A DNA stretch of 64,000 nucleotides from Plecoglossus altivelis (taxonomy: Eukaryota > Chordata > Actinopteri > Osmeriformes > Plecoglossidae): positions 13,438,381 through 13,502,380 of the forward strand of contig BROE01000013.1 in assembly GCA_036571765.1 (NCBI GenBank), given 5' to 3'. Both the position numbers and the translations under genes were made by a program. Positions 1 to 13,191 of the stretch are shown here, in pieces. Each line of letters opens with the position of its first letter. Positions within the stretch are counted from its first letter, which is position 1. Below the pieces are notes generated by a model that did no database searches, had not been told where the DNA came from, and was given only the letters and a program-made list of their open reading frames with translations.

Positions 1-419
1 TCTGTCTGTCTGTCTGTGTGAGTTGGAGGCAGACTCACTCACACACTTGTTCGTTCCCTCCTTCCCTCACTTCCTCCCCCTCACATCATTCTTTTTCACT
101 GGCTCATCCTCCATTTTCCTCTATTTTCTATCCTTTCATCATTTGCTGCCCTTGCTATTATCACTGGGATGATGATAATCGTCATCATCGTCCATCATTA
201 CCTTCTCACTTTTGCTCTCTTACCAACTCTTGCTCTTTCCCCTTGTGGAAAACACCTCTTCCTGTGCAGCCCCTCTCAGCTGTCCCTGGTGTACAGTCCC
301 TTTATTGAATCAAATCCTCAGACACCAGGATGCTGGAGCGCTGTACAAACACCCCTTACTGCTTTCCCTGGGGCCCACTAATCTGTCTGCATATCCATCC
401 AAAGCTGCAGGTGGACGTG

Positions 420-509
420 AGTGTGCGTGTGAGTGTGTGTGTGTGCTTGTGTGTGTTTGTATGTGTGTTTGTATGTGTGTTTGTTTGTATGTGTGTTTGT
501 GTGTGTTTA
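420..509. repeat. Imperfect GT-rich microsatellite
   Basis: Interrupted GT repeat with TTTGTAT interspersions. Open frames across it are low-complexity Cys/Val stretches and are not genes. Confidence 0.8.
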
Positions 510-2641
510 TGATGGAGAGTGGAGGAGGGTGGAGGGATGGGGGGGTGGGGGAGGCACTCTGTACCAAAGCACAAAATCTGTTGGAATTTCCCCAGACACA
601 GGCAGACTTTCAGCTGTGAGGGATGATGGGATGGGGGACTGGAGGGTGGAGGGACGGAGTGAGAGCGATACGGAGGGGAGAAAGAAAGGAGGGATGGAGG
701 CAGAGGTCAGGGATGGAGGGACGGAGACAGGGAGGCAGAGATGGAAGATGTTGCGATAGAGGGATGGAAGGATGGAGGGAGGGGTCGTGGACTGTCCATC
801 TGGCAGATGAAGCCTGTGTGGTACCGCGGTGATGTTGAGAGTGGACAGGAAGTGCAGCCTCTGTACTGTGATTACAGCCCTGCTGTCATAAGGTGGGCGG
901 GAGCCACATGGCTCTACGCCAGCAGGCACACTTAGAGAGCAGCAACCAACAGCTCTGGATGAGGGCTGAAGAAAAGGGAGCTAAGAGGGCGACATGTGTC
1001 ACACTTATTCCCCCATAATTCTCCATCAGGGCGACTCATCACCCTCTCCCTCTTTCCGTTCCTCCGTCTCTCCTTCCTGCCACCTCTCCCCCACCCTCTC
1101 ATTTCTCTGTTCGTGGTTCCCTCTGGGTGTTGCATTACAGCCGGCTTCGCTGTTATGAACAGTCACCCCTCCACCCTGCCTTGCCCCAGGGCTGGTGCTG
1201 ATTGAGACTAATGGTGAAATTACAGACCTGCTCTAAACAATAGCTTCGGCTCTCAACCTAACTTATCTGGGTCGATGCCTGGGCAGGGGGGAGAGGGGAC
1301 AGGAAGGGGGTGAGGATGAGAGTGGTGTTAAGGAGAGAAATTGGGCTGTCTGTGTTTGTGCGTGTCTGTGCGTTTATGGGTGTGCGTGCATGCACTCAGT
1401 GTGTATCATTGCATATGTGCCCCATAGGAGGCGCTGTCTTTGAGATGGTGGGTAAAAATGATACTCCAAGAGAACTAAAAAAGACACGAAAAGAAAACCT
1501 AACTCTGGAAAAAAAACTAGGAGCTCTCTATCCGGTGAGCTCCCCTTTTACACAATGCATCCTGATTTCCCAGAGTCCACTGCAGTGTCTCTCTGGGGGA
1601 GCCTCAGCAAGACCTTGGATTGGGGATTTAAACGGCTGTGTTTGTTTCTTTCTTCTTTTGTTTCTTCCTCTTGGAGAATATATATATAAAGGGTAGAAGA
1701 GAGAGAGAGAGGGAGAGAGAGAGAGAGGTGTTGTGGGAGTGTGAGACAAGGATGAAAGAAAGGAAGGAGGTGGAGGCAGGAGGACTGAAAGAGAGAAGAC
1801 AGTTTGGTCCAGTGTCAAGGGAAAGAACGAGAGTTTATTGAGAGCGAGACACTGAGAACCATCTGAAAAGAACGTGGAGAGACGAGAGGATAGATGAATA
1901 CCCTGTAGATGTACTCTGTTGGCAGATCTCACGCATTGTCAGGGAAAGTGATACAGTCAGGATGTTGACTAATTGAGTAGAGAGTGTCTTTATCGCACAC
2001 GCATACAGGCACAGCTGACAGGAAGCTGACGTTTGGGTGAAGTTTGAACTTAAATGGTGGAATAGATGGAAAAACATAGTGGAAAGACAAAGTCTTCGAT
2101 GAAATGGCACCCATGCTTTTTAACAAGTCACCTTAGCTCTATCTCTGTCCTATCACTGCCTTTCTATACATACTGTAGATATCTACCATTTTTTGCCTCT
2201 TTCGCTCTCTCTTTCTCTCTCACTCTCTCTCGCTCTGGTCATGAAAAGGTTGCAAATTGAGTTATCCTTGAAACTTTTGTGTATATTGCTGTGTGGGGAG
2301 AGTTATGTCTGGTGTTCTGGTAATGGGAAGGAGGCTCAGCTGCTTCATTTGAAACCAGGAGGATTATTTGAAAACAAAAATGTGTATCTGTTTATTTTGG
2401 CATAACATCCCAAATAAATGTTATGAAGTAGGCTTTCTAATTCCCTTGGTGGGTTAACAGATGGGTCTCTGGCAGGTCTGATTGGCCAGTTATTGTAAGA
2501 ACCTTTAAAAACCTAAATATCTCATTTGTGGAAAACTGTCCTAAATCTAGGTAGATTCATCACCACTGTCCTAGTAGTTTTTTTTCCCTCTGGCAGTCAA
2601 TGGCCTGCCTGACTGCCTGCTTGTCTGTTTGTCTGGAAGCA

Positions 2642-2645
<4 letters not shown>

Positions 2646-2698
<53 letters not shown>
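2646..2698. repeat. (GT)n microsatellite
   Basis: About 26 uninterrupted GT units. A CA run follows at 2,827-2,878, so the two flank about 130 bp of unique sequence and could pair with each other. Confidence 0.95.
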
Positions 2699-2699
<1 letters not shown>

Positions 2700-2826
2700 T
2701 GTGCATAGCAGTGGGAGTCCTGTGCAATCCTCTAATCCTAATTTAAGATGCTGGTTGCAACCTAGTTTAGCCCAACGTCTGCTCTCACCCATCCAGAAGT
2801 CTGCTCTGTCTGTTCTGCTGATTAGA

Positions 2827-2878
2827 GACACACACACACACACACACACTCACACAGACACACACACACACACACACA
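2827..2878. repeat. (CA)n microsatellite
   Basis: CA repeat with a few CT or GA interruptions. Confidence 0.95.
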
Positions 2879-3102
2879 AACAGACACATTGACAAATCAG
2901 TGTTTCTCGCGTGTTAAACATCCTCTACACATCTCAACACACATAAACACAAATAATCTTGTGTGTTGTTTTTTCTATCTTTCCATTGCTCTTTAAATCA
3001 CATCTGATGGAGAGTGATGCTAAAGAGTGAAATGAGGATTGGAGACAGGAGTGCTTTGGACTATCTTGGCTGATCCACAGCTGCTTAGCTTTCAACTGCC
3101 AT

Positions 3103-3740
3103 GGTGTACTGTGATGTGCTGAACGGTGATATGTTGAACGGTGATGTGCTGTATAGCGATGCGTTGTATAGTGATGCGCTGTATAGCGATGGGCTGTATA
3201 GGGATGCGCTGTATAGCGATGGGCTGTATAGGGATGCGCTGTATAGAGATGGGCTGTATAGCGATGGGCTGTATAGGGATGCGCTGTATAGCGATGGGCT
3301 GTATAGGGATGCGCTGTATAGCGATGCGCTGTATAGAGATGGGCTGTATAGCGATGGGCTGTATAGGGATGCGCTGTATAGAGATGGGCTGTATAGTGAT
3401 GCGCTGTATACAGATGTGCTGTATAGAGATGTGCTGTATAGGGACGGGCTGTATAGAGATGGGCTGTATAGAGATGCGCTGTATAGAGATGCGCTGTATA
3501 GAGATGCGCTGTATAGAGATGTGCTGTATAGAGATGCGCTGTATAGGGGTGTGCTGTATAGAGATGGCTGTATAGAGATGGGCTGTCTAGAGATGCGCTG
3601 TATAGAGATGCGCTGTATAGAGATGCGCTGTTTAGAGATGCGCTGTATAGGGGTGTGCTGTATAGAGATGGGCTGTATAGAGATGGGCTGTCTAGAGATG
3701 CGCTGTATAGAGATGCGCTGTATAGAGACGCGCAGTATAG
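3103..3740. repeat. 15-bp minisatellite A
   Basis: About 42 tandem copies of a 15-bp unit close to GATGCGCTGTATAGC, with variants GATGGG, GGATGCG and GAGATGC. One 14-bp copy near 3,566 shifts the register. Because 15 is divisible by three, the array keeps several frames open on both strands. These give repeating LYSDA-type or CIGMR-type peptides, which I treat as artefacts. The unit matches that of the array at 4,434-4,768. Confidence 0.95.
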
Positions 3741-4433
3741 CGACATACAGGGCCGCAGTGGGGCCACTTTTCAGCCTGGGAGTGTTAGACCCAAGACCAG
3801 CCCACTGTTTGAATGGTGGTGGAAATAAGTTAAATTAAGCAGCGCATCAACTCTTGCTATATTGTAGTTTTTATTCATACCATGGTTCATCAAATAATAT
3901 AATGGTTAAATACTAATAATTCACTTAAGATGACAAGTTAACAAAAATATTCCACTATTCCACAAGGACAGGTTGATAGATTAACAAAAGCAGAAATAAA
4001 TCAAGCTTAAGAGGTCATTTTACTGCAAACACACATCAAGCTTGACTTTTGCAATCCATATTTGAATACCATTTGCAAAGTCTATGAATCGCCCTACAGT
4101 GGGTGATACAAAAATGTTGACATTTTAAGTAGATTTAATATTTGGCTTGTGACTAGGTTCACAATGCTATCTTACAATGACATTAGCCAAATAATGACAT
4201 TGCTGATGTTAATCATTAGGCCTATATTCACCTTCACCAGTTGCCACTTGGGTTTTTCCTCTTGAAAACAAATCACTAAGTTTGGCAGCATCTTCCGTCA
4301 ATGCCTTAGTTTTTTTAGATCTGTCTTTTTCCTCTCATCCATCCTCCCTGAGGTGTGTTGTTACTGCCCAACTATCGGTAGCCCACCTGAGAAACCTTTT
4401 TGGAAAAAACAGACTAGGGACACAACCAAACTC

Positions 4434-4768
4434 GAATGTGCTGTATGGTGATGTGCAGCATAGTGATGTGCTCTCTGGTGATGTGCAGTATAGTGATGTG
4501 CTGTCTGGTGATGTGCAGTATAGTGATGTGCTCTCTGGTGATGTGCAGTATAGTGATGTGCAGTATAGTGATGTGCTCTCTGGTGATGTGCAGTATAGTG
4601 ATGTGCTGTCTGGTGATGTGCAGTATAGTGATGTGCAGTATAGTGATGTGCTCTCTGGTGATGTGCTGTATAGTGATGTGCTGTCTGGTGATGTGCAGTA
4701 TAGTGATGTGCTGTATAGTGATGTGCAGTATAGTGATGTGCTGCATAGTGACGTGCTGTCTGGTGATT
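4434..4768. repeat. 15-bp minisatellite B, related to A
   Basis: About 22 tandem copies of a 15-bp unit alternating between GTGATGTGCAGTATA-like and GTGATGTGCTGTCTG-like forms. The core TGATGTGCTGTATAG is shared with the array at 3,103-3,740. About 690 bp of AT-rich unique sequence separates the two arrays. The open frames inside it are repeat artefacts. Confidence 0.95.
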
Positions 4769-5076
4769 ATCCCAGTGCCAGTAGGTTAAAGATTGGAGCA
4801 CAGCTGGCTGAGAGGATGTCTGCATCTGTACATGTCAAGATGCAAGTGTGTAAATGATGCTATCTGTTAGCTCCCCTCTCACAGGAGCCTTCATGCATTT
4901 CCAGAGATTCATTTCCCTGTCTCATGAGAATTTGTGCCATGTAACACATTTCCTGTGTGTGTGTGTGTGCATGAGGGACCAAGTGGCTGTGGAGGTGTGG
5001 AGGGTCAACAAGGACATTAATGAGTGGTGACAATTGTGATCAGCACCTTAGGGACCAGGGCTGCTTACACGCACAA

Positions 5077-5144
5077 ACACACACACACACACGCACATGC
5101 ACACACACACACACACATGCACACACACACACACACACACACAC

Positions 5145-5205
<61 letters not shown>

Positions 5206-5222
5206 TTTTCTCTCTCTCTCTC
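5077..5222. repeat. Compound (CA)n-(CT)n microsatellite
   Basis: A CA-rich tract to about 5,148 joins directly to a CT tract up to about 5,222. Confidence 0.95.
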
Positions 5223-5748
5223 ACATACACACTGTCTCACTTACTGTCAGACATGCAAATACCCACTTTCACACAAAAGTTCCCTGTTCACTCATGCTGC
5301 ACACATGTACATGTGCACACACATGCTCTCATTCCCACTTTCAGAAACATGACACACATTCACACAAACTATTCCAATCATTCCTTCTGTAGATATGCAC
5401 ACATGCACACACTCACCCTAATTGGCACACATTACTGTAATAGGCTGAGTGAGAATAGACTGTTCTCCTGTTAGGTACAGGATTCCCCATGAATGTCTAT
5501 ATCTGAGAGTAAATCCTCTCACCCTCACTGCCAGATCAGAACTGTGCTTCAGCAGAGATGTGTGGTGGGAACCTACATCACCCCTTCCTCCCCTCCCTCC
5601 CTCCCTCCCCCCTCTCTCGCTTCCTCTCTCTTTACTACACTTGTCAACCCTGTGTTCCTACACTTGATCGGTGAGTAATAGTCTGCTTTATTGAACTGTG
5701 AAGTTGCTCCCATAATGCCTCTTTGGTTGGTTCCCAGTCACTGTCTAG

Positions 5749-5751
<3 letters not shown>

Positions 5752-5793
<42 letters not shown>
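5752..5793. repeat. (CT)n microsatellite
   Basis: About 21 CT units within a pyrimidine-rich stretch. Confidence 0.95.
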
Positions 5794-5795
<2 letters not shown>

Positions 5796-6625
5796 ATCTT
5801 GCTATATTTTTCCCTCTTTTTGTCTCTTTTTCTCCCACTATGTTTTCTTTCCTAATTCTCTCTCACACTTTCTCTACAATCTCTGACCTGTAATCACAGG
5901 AGTTTGAGGATATCGCTCATCCACCACAAGCCTCTTACCCGCTGTTAATAGCAACATGCAACAGGATTAGCTGTCAGAGCCAGTGTGTGACACTAGGGAA
6001 CTGAATGTGTGTGTGTGTGTGTGTGCATATAAACACAGATCATTGTGATAACAAGAACCATGCCCTAGAATATACTGTATGCTTTTGATGCTACATTGTA
6101 GTAGGCACTAAGTAGGTAGTAGTAGGCATTAACAACTCTGGAAATGAAAATATATTTTTTTTGAGTACAACTAGCAAACATGGCCCATGTTGAATTGAAG
6201 TGCACATGTTTAGGAATTCTACAATGAATATTAAAGATGAATTTAGCAGACACTTCCAGACTTACAGAAGTGCTTTGAAGAGCCATCAGCCATGGGTGAC
6301 TTTCATGGCAAATGTATTGGATAGATATTCCAGCAGAACATGCTCAGATGTAGGTCCAGCCAGGCCCTGAAGAGGTGATGCCGTGACCCTCTGGGTCAGA
6401 CTCAGAGTGAGGAGGTGGGCCCGCTGGGGGGGCTGCTACTACGGAACCAATCAATTAGCTGCTTCTGAATGGTGTCGGCATCGAGACAGCGCTAACCCTG
6501 ATTAGTAGTGCAGCCGTAGACTAATAAAAACATGCTTTGTAAAAAGCATCACCTTCATTAGCAATGCTGAGGTGCGAGGACAAGCCAAGGTACATTCATT
6601 TCTTTTTTTTTCTCTCTAGCTTTTC

Positions 6626-7001
6626 TGGGCGGTTCTTTGCATGTTTCTTTTCTAAGAGGTTCTCTGCGTTGTCTCTTTTCTAGGAGGTTCTCTGCGTGTT
6701 TCTTTTCTGGAAGGTTCTCTGCATGTTACTTTTCTGGAAGGTTCTCTGCGTGTTTCTTTTCTGGAAGGTTCTCTGCATGTTACTTTTCTGGGCGGTTCTC
6801 TGCGTGTTTCTTTTCTAGGAGGTTCTCTGCATGTTTCTTTTCTGGAAGGTTCTCTGTGTGTTTCTTTTCTGGAAGGTTCTCTGCATGTTACTTTTCTGAG
6901 AGGTTCTCTGCGTGTTTCTTTTCTGGAAGGTTCTCTGTGTGTTACTTTTCTGGAAGGTTCTCTGCATGTCTCTTCTGGAAGGTTCTCTGCGAGTTTCTTT
7001 C
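6626..7001. repeat. 27-bp minisatellite
   Basis: About 14 tandem copies of a 27-bp unit beginning GGTTCTCTGCGTGTTTC and continuing TTTTCTGGAA. Variants are GCATGTTAC and TCTAGGA. As 27 is divisible by three, it leaves a 129-codon frame of repeating FSACFFSGR peptides, which I reject as a gene. Confidence 0.93.
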
Positions 7002-8414
7002 TCTCTCACTCCGTGTATGCAGCTGACCTTTGAGAACCTTACAAATACAACTGAAAGAACTGGAGCTAAATATTGAAAGAAAGCACATGTTCATATACAT
7101 AAGAAATAAATGCACTATACGTTTGACGGCGGGAATTGATGTTGCAGTGGATAAATAGACCAGTTAATTAGTTTGGCAGAATTATAGCCCGGGAACACAT
7201 GGTCACTCTCCTGCCATCCTCTCCTATGTGATCGAGGTGTACAGCTTGATCTTGCTCCGCTGTCTTCCAGCGTCTTGCAGCAGGATTGCGTTTGGCTCAG
7301 GAGAGGAGGGGTTAGTAGAAACGTTCCAAGGCAATTTTTCTCCTCAAATTGACTTCAAAGCGACAACAGTAATCCTCTCATCCCTCGGTCGCCCCTGTTC
7401 CTTATTAATTCCGTTAATAATCCCTTTAGCTGTCTTCACGCATCCTCGTTCATTGGCATTGTGATGGAGCCGAGTGGTGAGGCTCACCCCAATCACTTGC
7501 TCTGAGGTACAACACTCAGAGGTTCACAGTGATTCCTTCCCCGTCCTTGATTTTGAACTCCCACAAACGAACACAAATACATCTTGGTATCTCCATTAAT
7601 CCTCTCCCTCCCTCCCTCCCTCCGTCCCTCCCTCCCTCACCTAGCTCCTCTACTTTCTATTCAGACTCACTTAAAGGAGTGCCTTGCTGCCCTTGCCGTT
7701 CTAACGTGCAAGAACATCGCTCTACATCTCAGTCGATGTCATTGTCGCCGATTCACACACCGCTCTGAGTGTATATAGAAACAAACGGAGTCGGTAGGAG
7801 CGGAGAATGTGTGAGTATGTGAGAGGATGTAGGTGTGTGTGTGTGTTTGCGAGAGAGTTAGAAGAGAGAGAGAGAGAGATGGAAGGAGAGGAACAAGAGC
7901 TAACATCAACCTCGTACCCACTCTCCTCTCCTGAAGGAATGGAGATTTGCAGGAAAAATGGAACAAAAAAGAAAAACATGGCTCATCCGCTCAGGCCATG
8001 ATTCTATTCAGGCGAGAGGAATAAGAAAAAGATGGAGGGGGCGATGGAGAGATGTCTTAATAGATAGATGGAAGGAGAAGAAAACTATACAGCCTTTTCT
8101 TTTATTAGCCCAGGGAATTCATTGCACCATCTCCCAATATTCTCTTGGTATACTGTCCTTTCACTGGAACATCTTTGTAGCAGCATGATCACAGTCATTC
8201 TCTGAAGGCTAGCTAGTTAACACACATGCATTTACACATACATGAAAGCCTAAGTGGGACCAGGCCTCAGTCAATCTTCTTAGGCTTTTATTCGTTGATT
8301 TGTGTTCATTCGCATACAATTCAGACTTTCGGCAGCTGTAATGACTTTTTCAAGACAGGACACATTTGACCAAATTTAAAGGTCAAAGAAACAGAGAATG
8401 TAGAATGGGAGACA

Positions 8415-8418
<4 letters not shown>

Positions 8419-8468
<50 letters not shown>

Positions 8469-8479
8469 AAGACAGAGAT

Positions 8480-8525
<46 letters not shown>
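8419..8525. repeat. Compound (GT)n-(GA)n microsatellite
   Basis: A GT run to about 8,448 is followed by a GA run with minor interruptions. Confidence 0.95.
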
Positions 8526-8526
<1 letters not shown>

Positions 8527-8980
8527 AGGTTGCAAGGTTCTAATCCTAAATTCAACACTATAGACACCTTGCAGAACCTGTAGAGCCACTTTAATCCATG
8601 GTGAACTGAACACGTCCGCGTGGCTTAGAGCATGCGCATGATCTTTAAGCACAGCCACCACTCTAAAGAGGCCACTAGAAGACTTCAACATGCATCCTAA
8701 ACAAATGCCAACAAATGGTGTGTTCAAAATGCGTTTACAGTTTAAGATAGCTGAAGATGTAGCTGAAATTGATGAAAGGGTTTGTGCTGCAGCTCAGGCC
8801 CATACTAAGTGGTTCCAAACCAACAAAGTGCTTTCAGATTGTATGTCATTGCAGCAATGGTTGGTTCTCTAGTGACCTTGCCCTTCTACTTTTAACTGAT
8901 TGACGGAAAATGATTGAAATACGCAGTCTTTCTATTCAAACCACATTTATTCAAATGGAACATTGAATAATTGCATGTGC

Positions 8981-8981
<1 letters not shown>

Positions 8982-9012
<31 letters not shown>
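8982..9012. repeat. (GT)n microsatellite
   Basis: About 15 GT units. Confidence 0.9.
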
Positions 9013-9014
<2 letters not shown>

Positions 9015-9598
9015 CTATGTGCCAACACACAGGCAACCCTGTCACTAGCCTTGAGACTCTGGAAGTATTTAGGGACATTTTGAATTATTCCAACTTCTTT
9101 GTAATGTCACACACCATTACACAACATGTTTTTTTTTTGAAAGGTCACTGTTTTAATGATGCAAATTTGAATTTGTTTGTAAAACAACATCCTTGGCAAC
9201 CCATCATTGTAACTGTCAAGTTTTATAAGACTCGTCTGTCTAACTCTCTTCTTTTCTGGCTTCTTCTTTGATTTCCGTAATTATGGAGTCCCCATTTCAA
9301 GAAAGCGTGTAGTAGCCCTTGTAACCCTGAGAGAAAGAATTGTTTGCAGGGCTTGTTTAGCCCTGTTTCCCACACAAATACACACACGCACACACGCACA
9401 CGCACACAATGCACACTTCCTCAGTCAGTCTTTCACTACGTCAATCGGACTCCCAAGTTCTCTCTCTTTTTAATGTTTGCCTTTCCTTTTCTTGATGCCG
9501 TCCTGTCTCTCCGTATATTTCTGTATCTCCTTTTTTTGTCTCTTACTCTCTTGCTTTCTCCCTCCAGATCTTTTTCTGTCCTATTCTTCCTGCATCTT

Positions 9599-9599
<1 letters not shown>

Positions 9600-9652
<53 letters not shown>
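9600..9652. repeat. (CT)n microsatellite
   Basis: About 26 uninterrupted CT units. Confidence 0.95.
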
Positions 9653-9841
9653 ATTGTGTCTTTCTATCTGCCTGTCTCTCCCTGGTTCCTGTGTTGGACT
9701 GGACTGTGCAGGATCCCCAGAGAGTCCTGTAGTTAGCAACCTCCTGACAGAGACAGGATCACAACTCTCCTGAAATGAAGAGGCAGAAACTAGGCCTGCT
9801 GTCAGCAGAAAGCCAGTGAAGAATAAAAATGAGAGAGCGCT

Positions 9842-10318
9842 CATGGGAGAGAGATAGAGAGATAGAGAGAGAGATAGAGAGAGACAGGTGAGATGCTGAG
9901 AGAGTGGAAGAGGGAGGGAAAGGGAGAGCGAGGGGCTATAGGAAAGGGAGAGAGGATGGGGGGAAGGGTGAGAAAGAACAAGGAGGGAGAGAAAGAGGGA
10001 GAGAAAGGGATATACAGGTAGAGAAAGAGTGTGGGAGAGAGCAAGAGAGCAAGGGAGAGAAAGAGAGAGAGAGAGAGAGAGGGATAAACAGGGAGGGAAA
10101 GTGAGTGAGAGAGAGCAAGAGAGCGAGGGAGGGAGAGAGAGAAAGGGATAAGCAGGGAGGGAGAGTGAGTGAGAGAGAGCAAGAGAGCGAGTGAGAGAAA
10201 GAGAGAGAGACAGAGAGAGGGATAAACAGGGAGGGAAAGTGAGTGAGAGAGAGCAAGAGAGCGAGGGAGGGAGAGAGAGAAAGGGATAAACAGGGAGGGA
10301 GAGTGAGTGAGAGAGGGA
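9842..10318. repeat. Purine-rich tract containing a ~64-bp tandem repeat
   Basis: GA-rich sequence on the + strand. From about 10,008 the landmark GGGATA recurs near 10,081, 10,145, 10,218 and 10,283. This indicates about four to five copies of a 64-73-bp unit containing GAGTGAGAGAGAGCAAGAGAG. Long purine/pyrimidine mirror-like tracts of this kind can form triplex DNA (inference). Confidence 0.85.
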
Positions 10319-11940
10319 AAGGTGCTGATTGGGGTCAGACTAGCGTGCTCACTAACAACGGCTGGAAACTACTGGAGGTGAGGAGTGAAGAGGAAGGGAG
10401 AGAACAGAACTCTTATTTATTCATGAGCAGTTAAAAGTCACAGCCCTGTCATCTCCGTACTCTGTCACAAAGTTTGGTGTTGCTACTTCTTGTGTCTCCT
10501 GTATGTTTGTGCGTGTGTGGGTGTGTATATGAGTGTGCACGGGCGAGTTTGTGTGTATGCCTCCTGAGCCTTCCGTTTATCCTGCTGTCTACTGATTCAT
10601 TCACATGCAGAGCAGCCACTCAACTCCAAGCCAATTAGTCCTGTACAGGCTTCACATGGCCCTTGAAATGTGTGTGGGGCCGTGTGTGCGTGCACGTGCG
10701 GGTGGGTGCACGTCTGCGTGTGTCCTTATATTTGTCTGTGGCACGTATTCATGTCCATGCTGACCTATTTGTGTGCGTGTGCGCGCGTGTGTGTGTGCAC
10801 GTGTGTGCGTGCATGTGCGTCGTGTGTGGTCCCCTCTGTTCTCCGAGGTACGGACTCATGGATCTTTGAGATCCTGGATATTCTACGGTGCTCGATATCC
10901 ACATGAGTTGTGAGAGGAGCATCCTATTCTACATAATGAAACAGAGACAGATAGAGACTAAAAGAGAGAGTGAGAGAGAGAGACTACACAGTGATCATGA
11001 ACTAACCAACGAGGCGTTAAGAGAGAGGAAGCAGTGAAAGAGCAACAAGGGGAGAGAGGGAGGGAGAGAATGAGAGAGAAAATCTGACCATTATTGAAAA
11101 CTTGACAATCAAGCGCACATCCAATTCAACCGTTTCTGAATTAGCAGGTTGTTCTTTTTCGGAACAGCTGGCTTACGGTCAATTTCGAGGTTGAGCTTTT
11201 TAGTGTGTGTGCGTGTACGTGTGTGTGTGTGCTTCCACTTTTCAATTGTCAGCCTTTTCCTCTGTGTTTTAATGCCATTGATTTATGCTCAAGTTTGCCC
11301 ATTTTTTTTGGTGTTGTGTCATTTTTCTGTTTCCATGACAACAGCATGGCACTCTCTTTACCGTTGGGTTTTTGTCTTAATCCTGCTCAGTTGCTCTGTG
11401 CTTCTTTTCCTTATTACTTTCCTTCCAAATTGCTCCCTCAGTCGCTCACTTCCATCAGACATATCACGAATGGTAGTCGTTCTCTTCATCTCCCTCACAC
11501 ATTCTGGTTCTCTCTCATTTCTACTTGATCATTCGCAGATGTTCTTGCAGAGCTTTCCAGTCTAAAGTTATTTGGTCAATCGGTTGTTGCTGGAATACAA
11601 CTCGTTTTATAGCTGACATACAACCCTGATCCAACAAGTTGAGGCTGCGATGGCGAGTGCGTGTGCGTACGTTTGAGTCTACGTGTGCGTGTGTGTGTGT
11701 TGATCAGATGAGAGGGGGGGGTGAGTGTGGTTACTGCGGCAGCCATCTGCAAGGTGTGGCTTGTGCTGCGTGTCGTGGGTTCAGGTGGCTGCAGTCTGAT
11801 TGTAATTGATAGTTGCGATCGCTGCGTTAGTCGGAGCTGGTCTGGTGGTGTTCAGTTGGAAGCTGAGAGGAATCTCCTCATGACCCCCCCCCCCCCCCTC
11901 TCTCTACTCCCCCGCAGTTATTATGAGTATGTGTGAGTTG

Positions 11941-11968
11941 AATGTGTGTGTGTGTGTGTGTGTGTGTG
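11941..11968. repeat. (GT)n microsatellite
   Basis: Short GT run, preceded by a C homopolymer of about 15 bases near 11,884-11,898. Confidence 0.85.
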
Positions 11969-13191
11969 CGAGCGTCAGACTGGTATAAATAGCTGGCAGA
12001 CTGTCAGAGGGAACGGACAATGACAGGTTCTTCCCTTTATCCTCCTGTTGTTGTGCTTTCAGAGGTCCGCTGCTGACACCGCTGCCTGCCGCTCTACCTG
12101 CCACCTTGCAGTGGCCAGAGGGAGAGAGAGAAGGGGGGGGTCTTGGTGAGTGGTAGATGAGAGTCCAAACGTCTGAAAGAGGTATACAGAATAACAACAG
12201 CAATTTAAAAAATAATACTTTTTTATCACGAATCATTTCATAATCACAAAAACGAGTAATCACACAATAAGTTAATGATTTCTTGTTCATAAAGTCATGT
12301 TGACCTCAGTGGCAGTCCACTCCTGCCAAACTAAGACCTTGACAAAGAGCCATTTTATAATCAGGTAAATTGTTAGTAATGTCCTTTTAGGAGTGTGTAC
12401 AACATGTATAAATAATGTGTTGTTATGCAGAGAGAAGTTGGAGATCGTCTCGGGGGTTGAGGCTTTGGTTCACAGAAGAGGAACGTTTGAAGTGAAACCC
12501 TTTATCTGGAAGCAAACTCTGCTAGCTGCTTCCAGATATGAACTTTGCACATCACAAGCCGCTTGTCATTCAGGATCAACTTAGAGAGGCTGACATTCAA
12601 TGTAATTGTCTTCTGAACATTAGCAGTCTGCTATGGAAACGGAATGCCTGACTGAAGGAAGTCCAAAACAATAAGGGAGACTGAAAGAAGGACGGGGGAA
12701 TAAAGGAGGAGGATATGACATCACTCATCTGAAGACAGACAGTTGATATGGCAGAACAGCTGTTCCCCTCGATGCCTTTTTTGTTGTTGTCATTTTTGCA
12801 TGCATGGATGTGAATAAATCATTGCTTGTATGAATGCTGTTCTGTCCGTGTGTTCTGTAAACTGCTCCACTTGATTTGGTAAACGTTGTGATTAACAGGT
12901 AGAATGCGGTGAGGCATGGTGCAAATTTGAGCATCCTGGAATGACATCTTCTCTCCCTAAAACCTGTCAGAATTTACACTTTGCAGGTTTTCTAACACTC
13001 TTCGTTGTGATCACACACCAGGGCGTCAGGGAGCATGTGCGCTATGCTGTGTGTATTTGTGTGTGCCTGTTTGTGAGAGTCTCCACCTCAGCAATGGCAA
13101 CAAATATTGTGTTTTCTTCTTACCGTCCTCTCTCCCTGACTCCCTCTTCCTCACTTTTCCCTTACCTCTCCCTGTTTCTCTCCTGTGATAG

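Larger units (their letters stand above)
1..13191. other. Non-coding region upstream of the first visible exon
   Basis: No cadherin-like or other convincing exon was found on either strand. Because the first exon at 13,192 starts inside a cadherin repeat, this stretch is probably an intron of the cadherin gene, at least in its 3' part. It holds dinucleotide runs, the 15-bp and 27-bp minisatellites listed separately, pyrimidine- and purine-rich tracts, and AT-rich unique sequence (about 3,840-4,300, 6,050-6,300, 12,180-12,430). An upstream exon could have been missed if it is short. Confidence 0.6.

Noticed and set aside
2934..3838. Open frames of 145-277 codons on both strands
   Set aside because: All are translations of the 15-bp minisatellite, whose unit length is divisible by three. 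The peptides are the unit repeated.
4282..4857. 191-codon frame and opposite-strand frames
   Set aside because: Same cause: 15-bp minisatellite B with short unique flanks and no domain.
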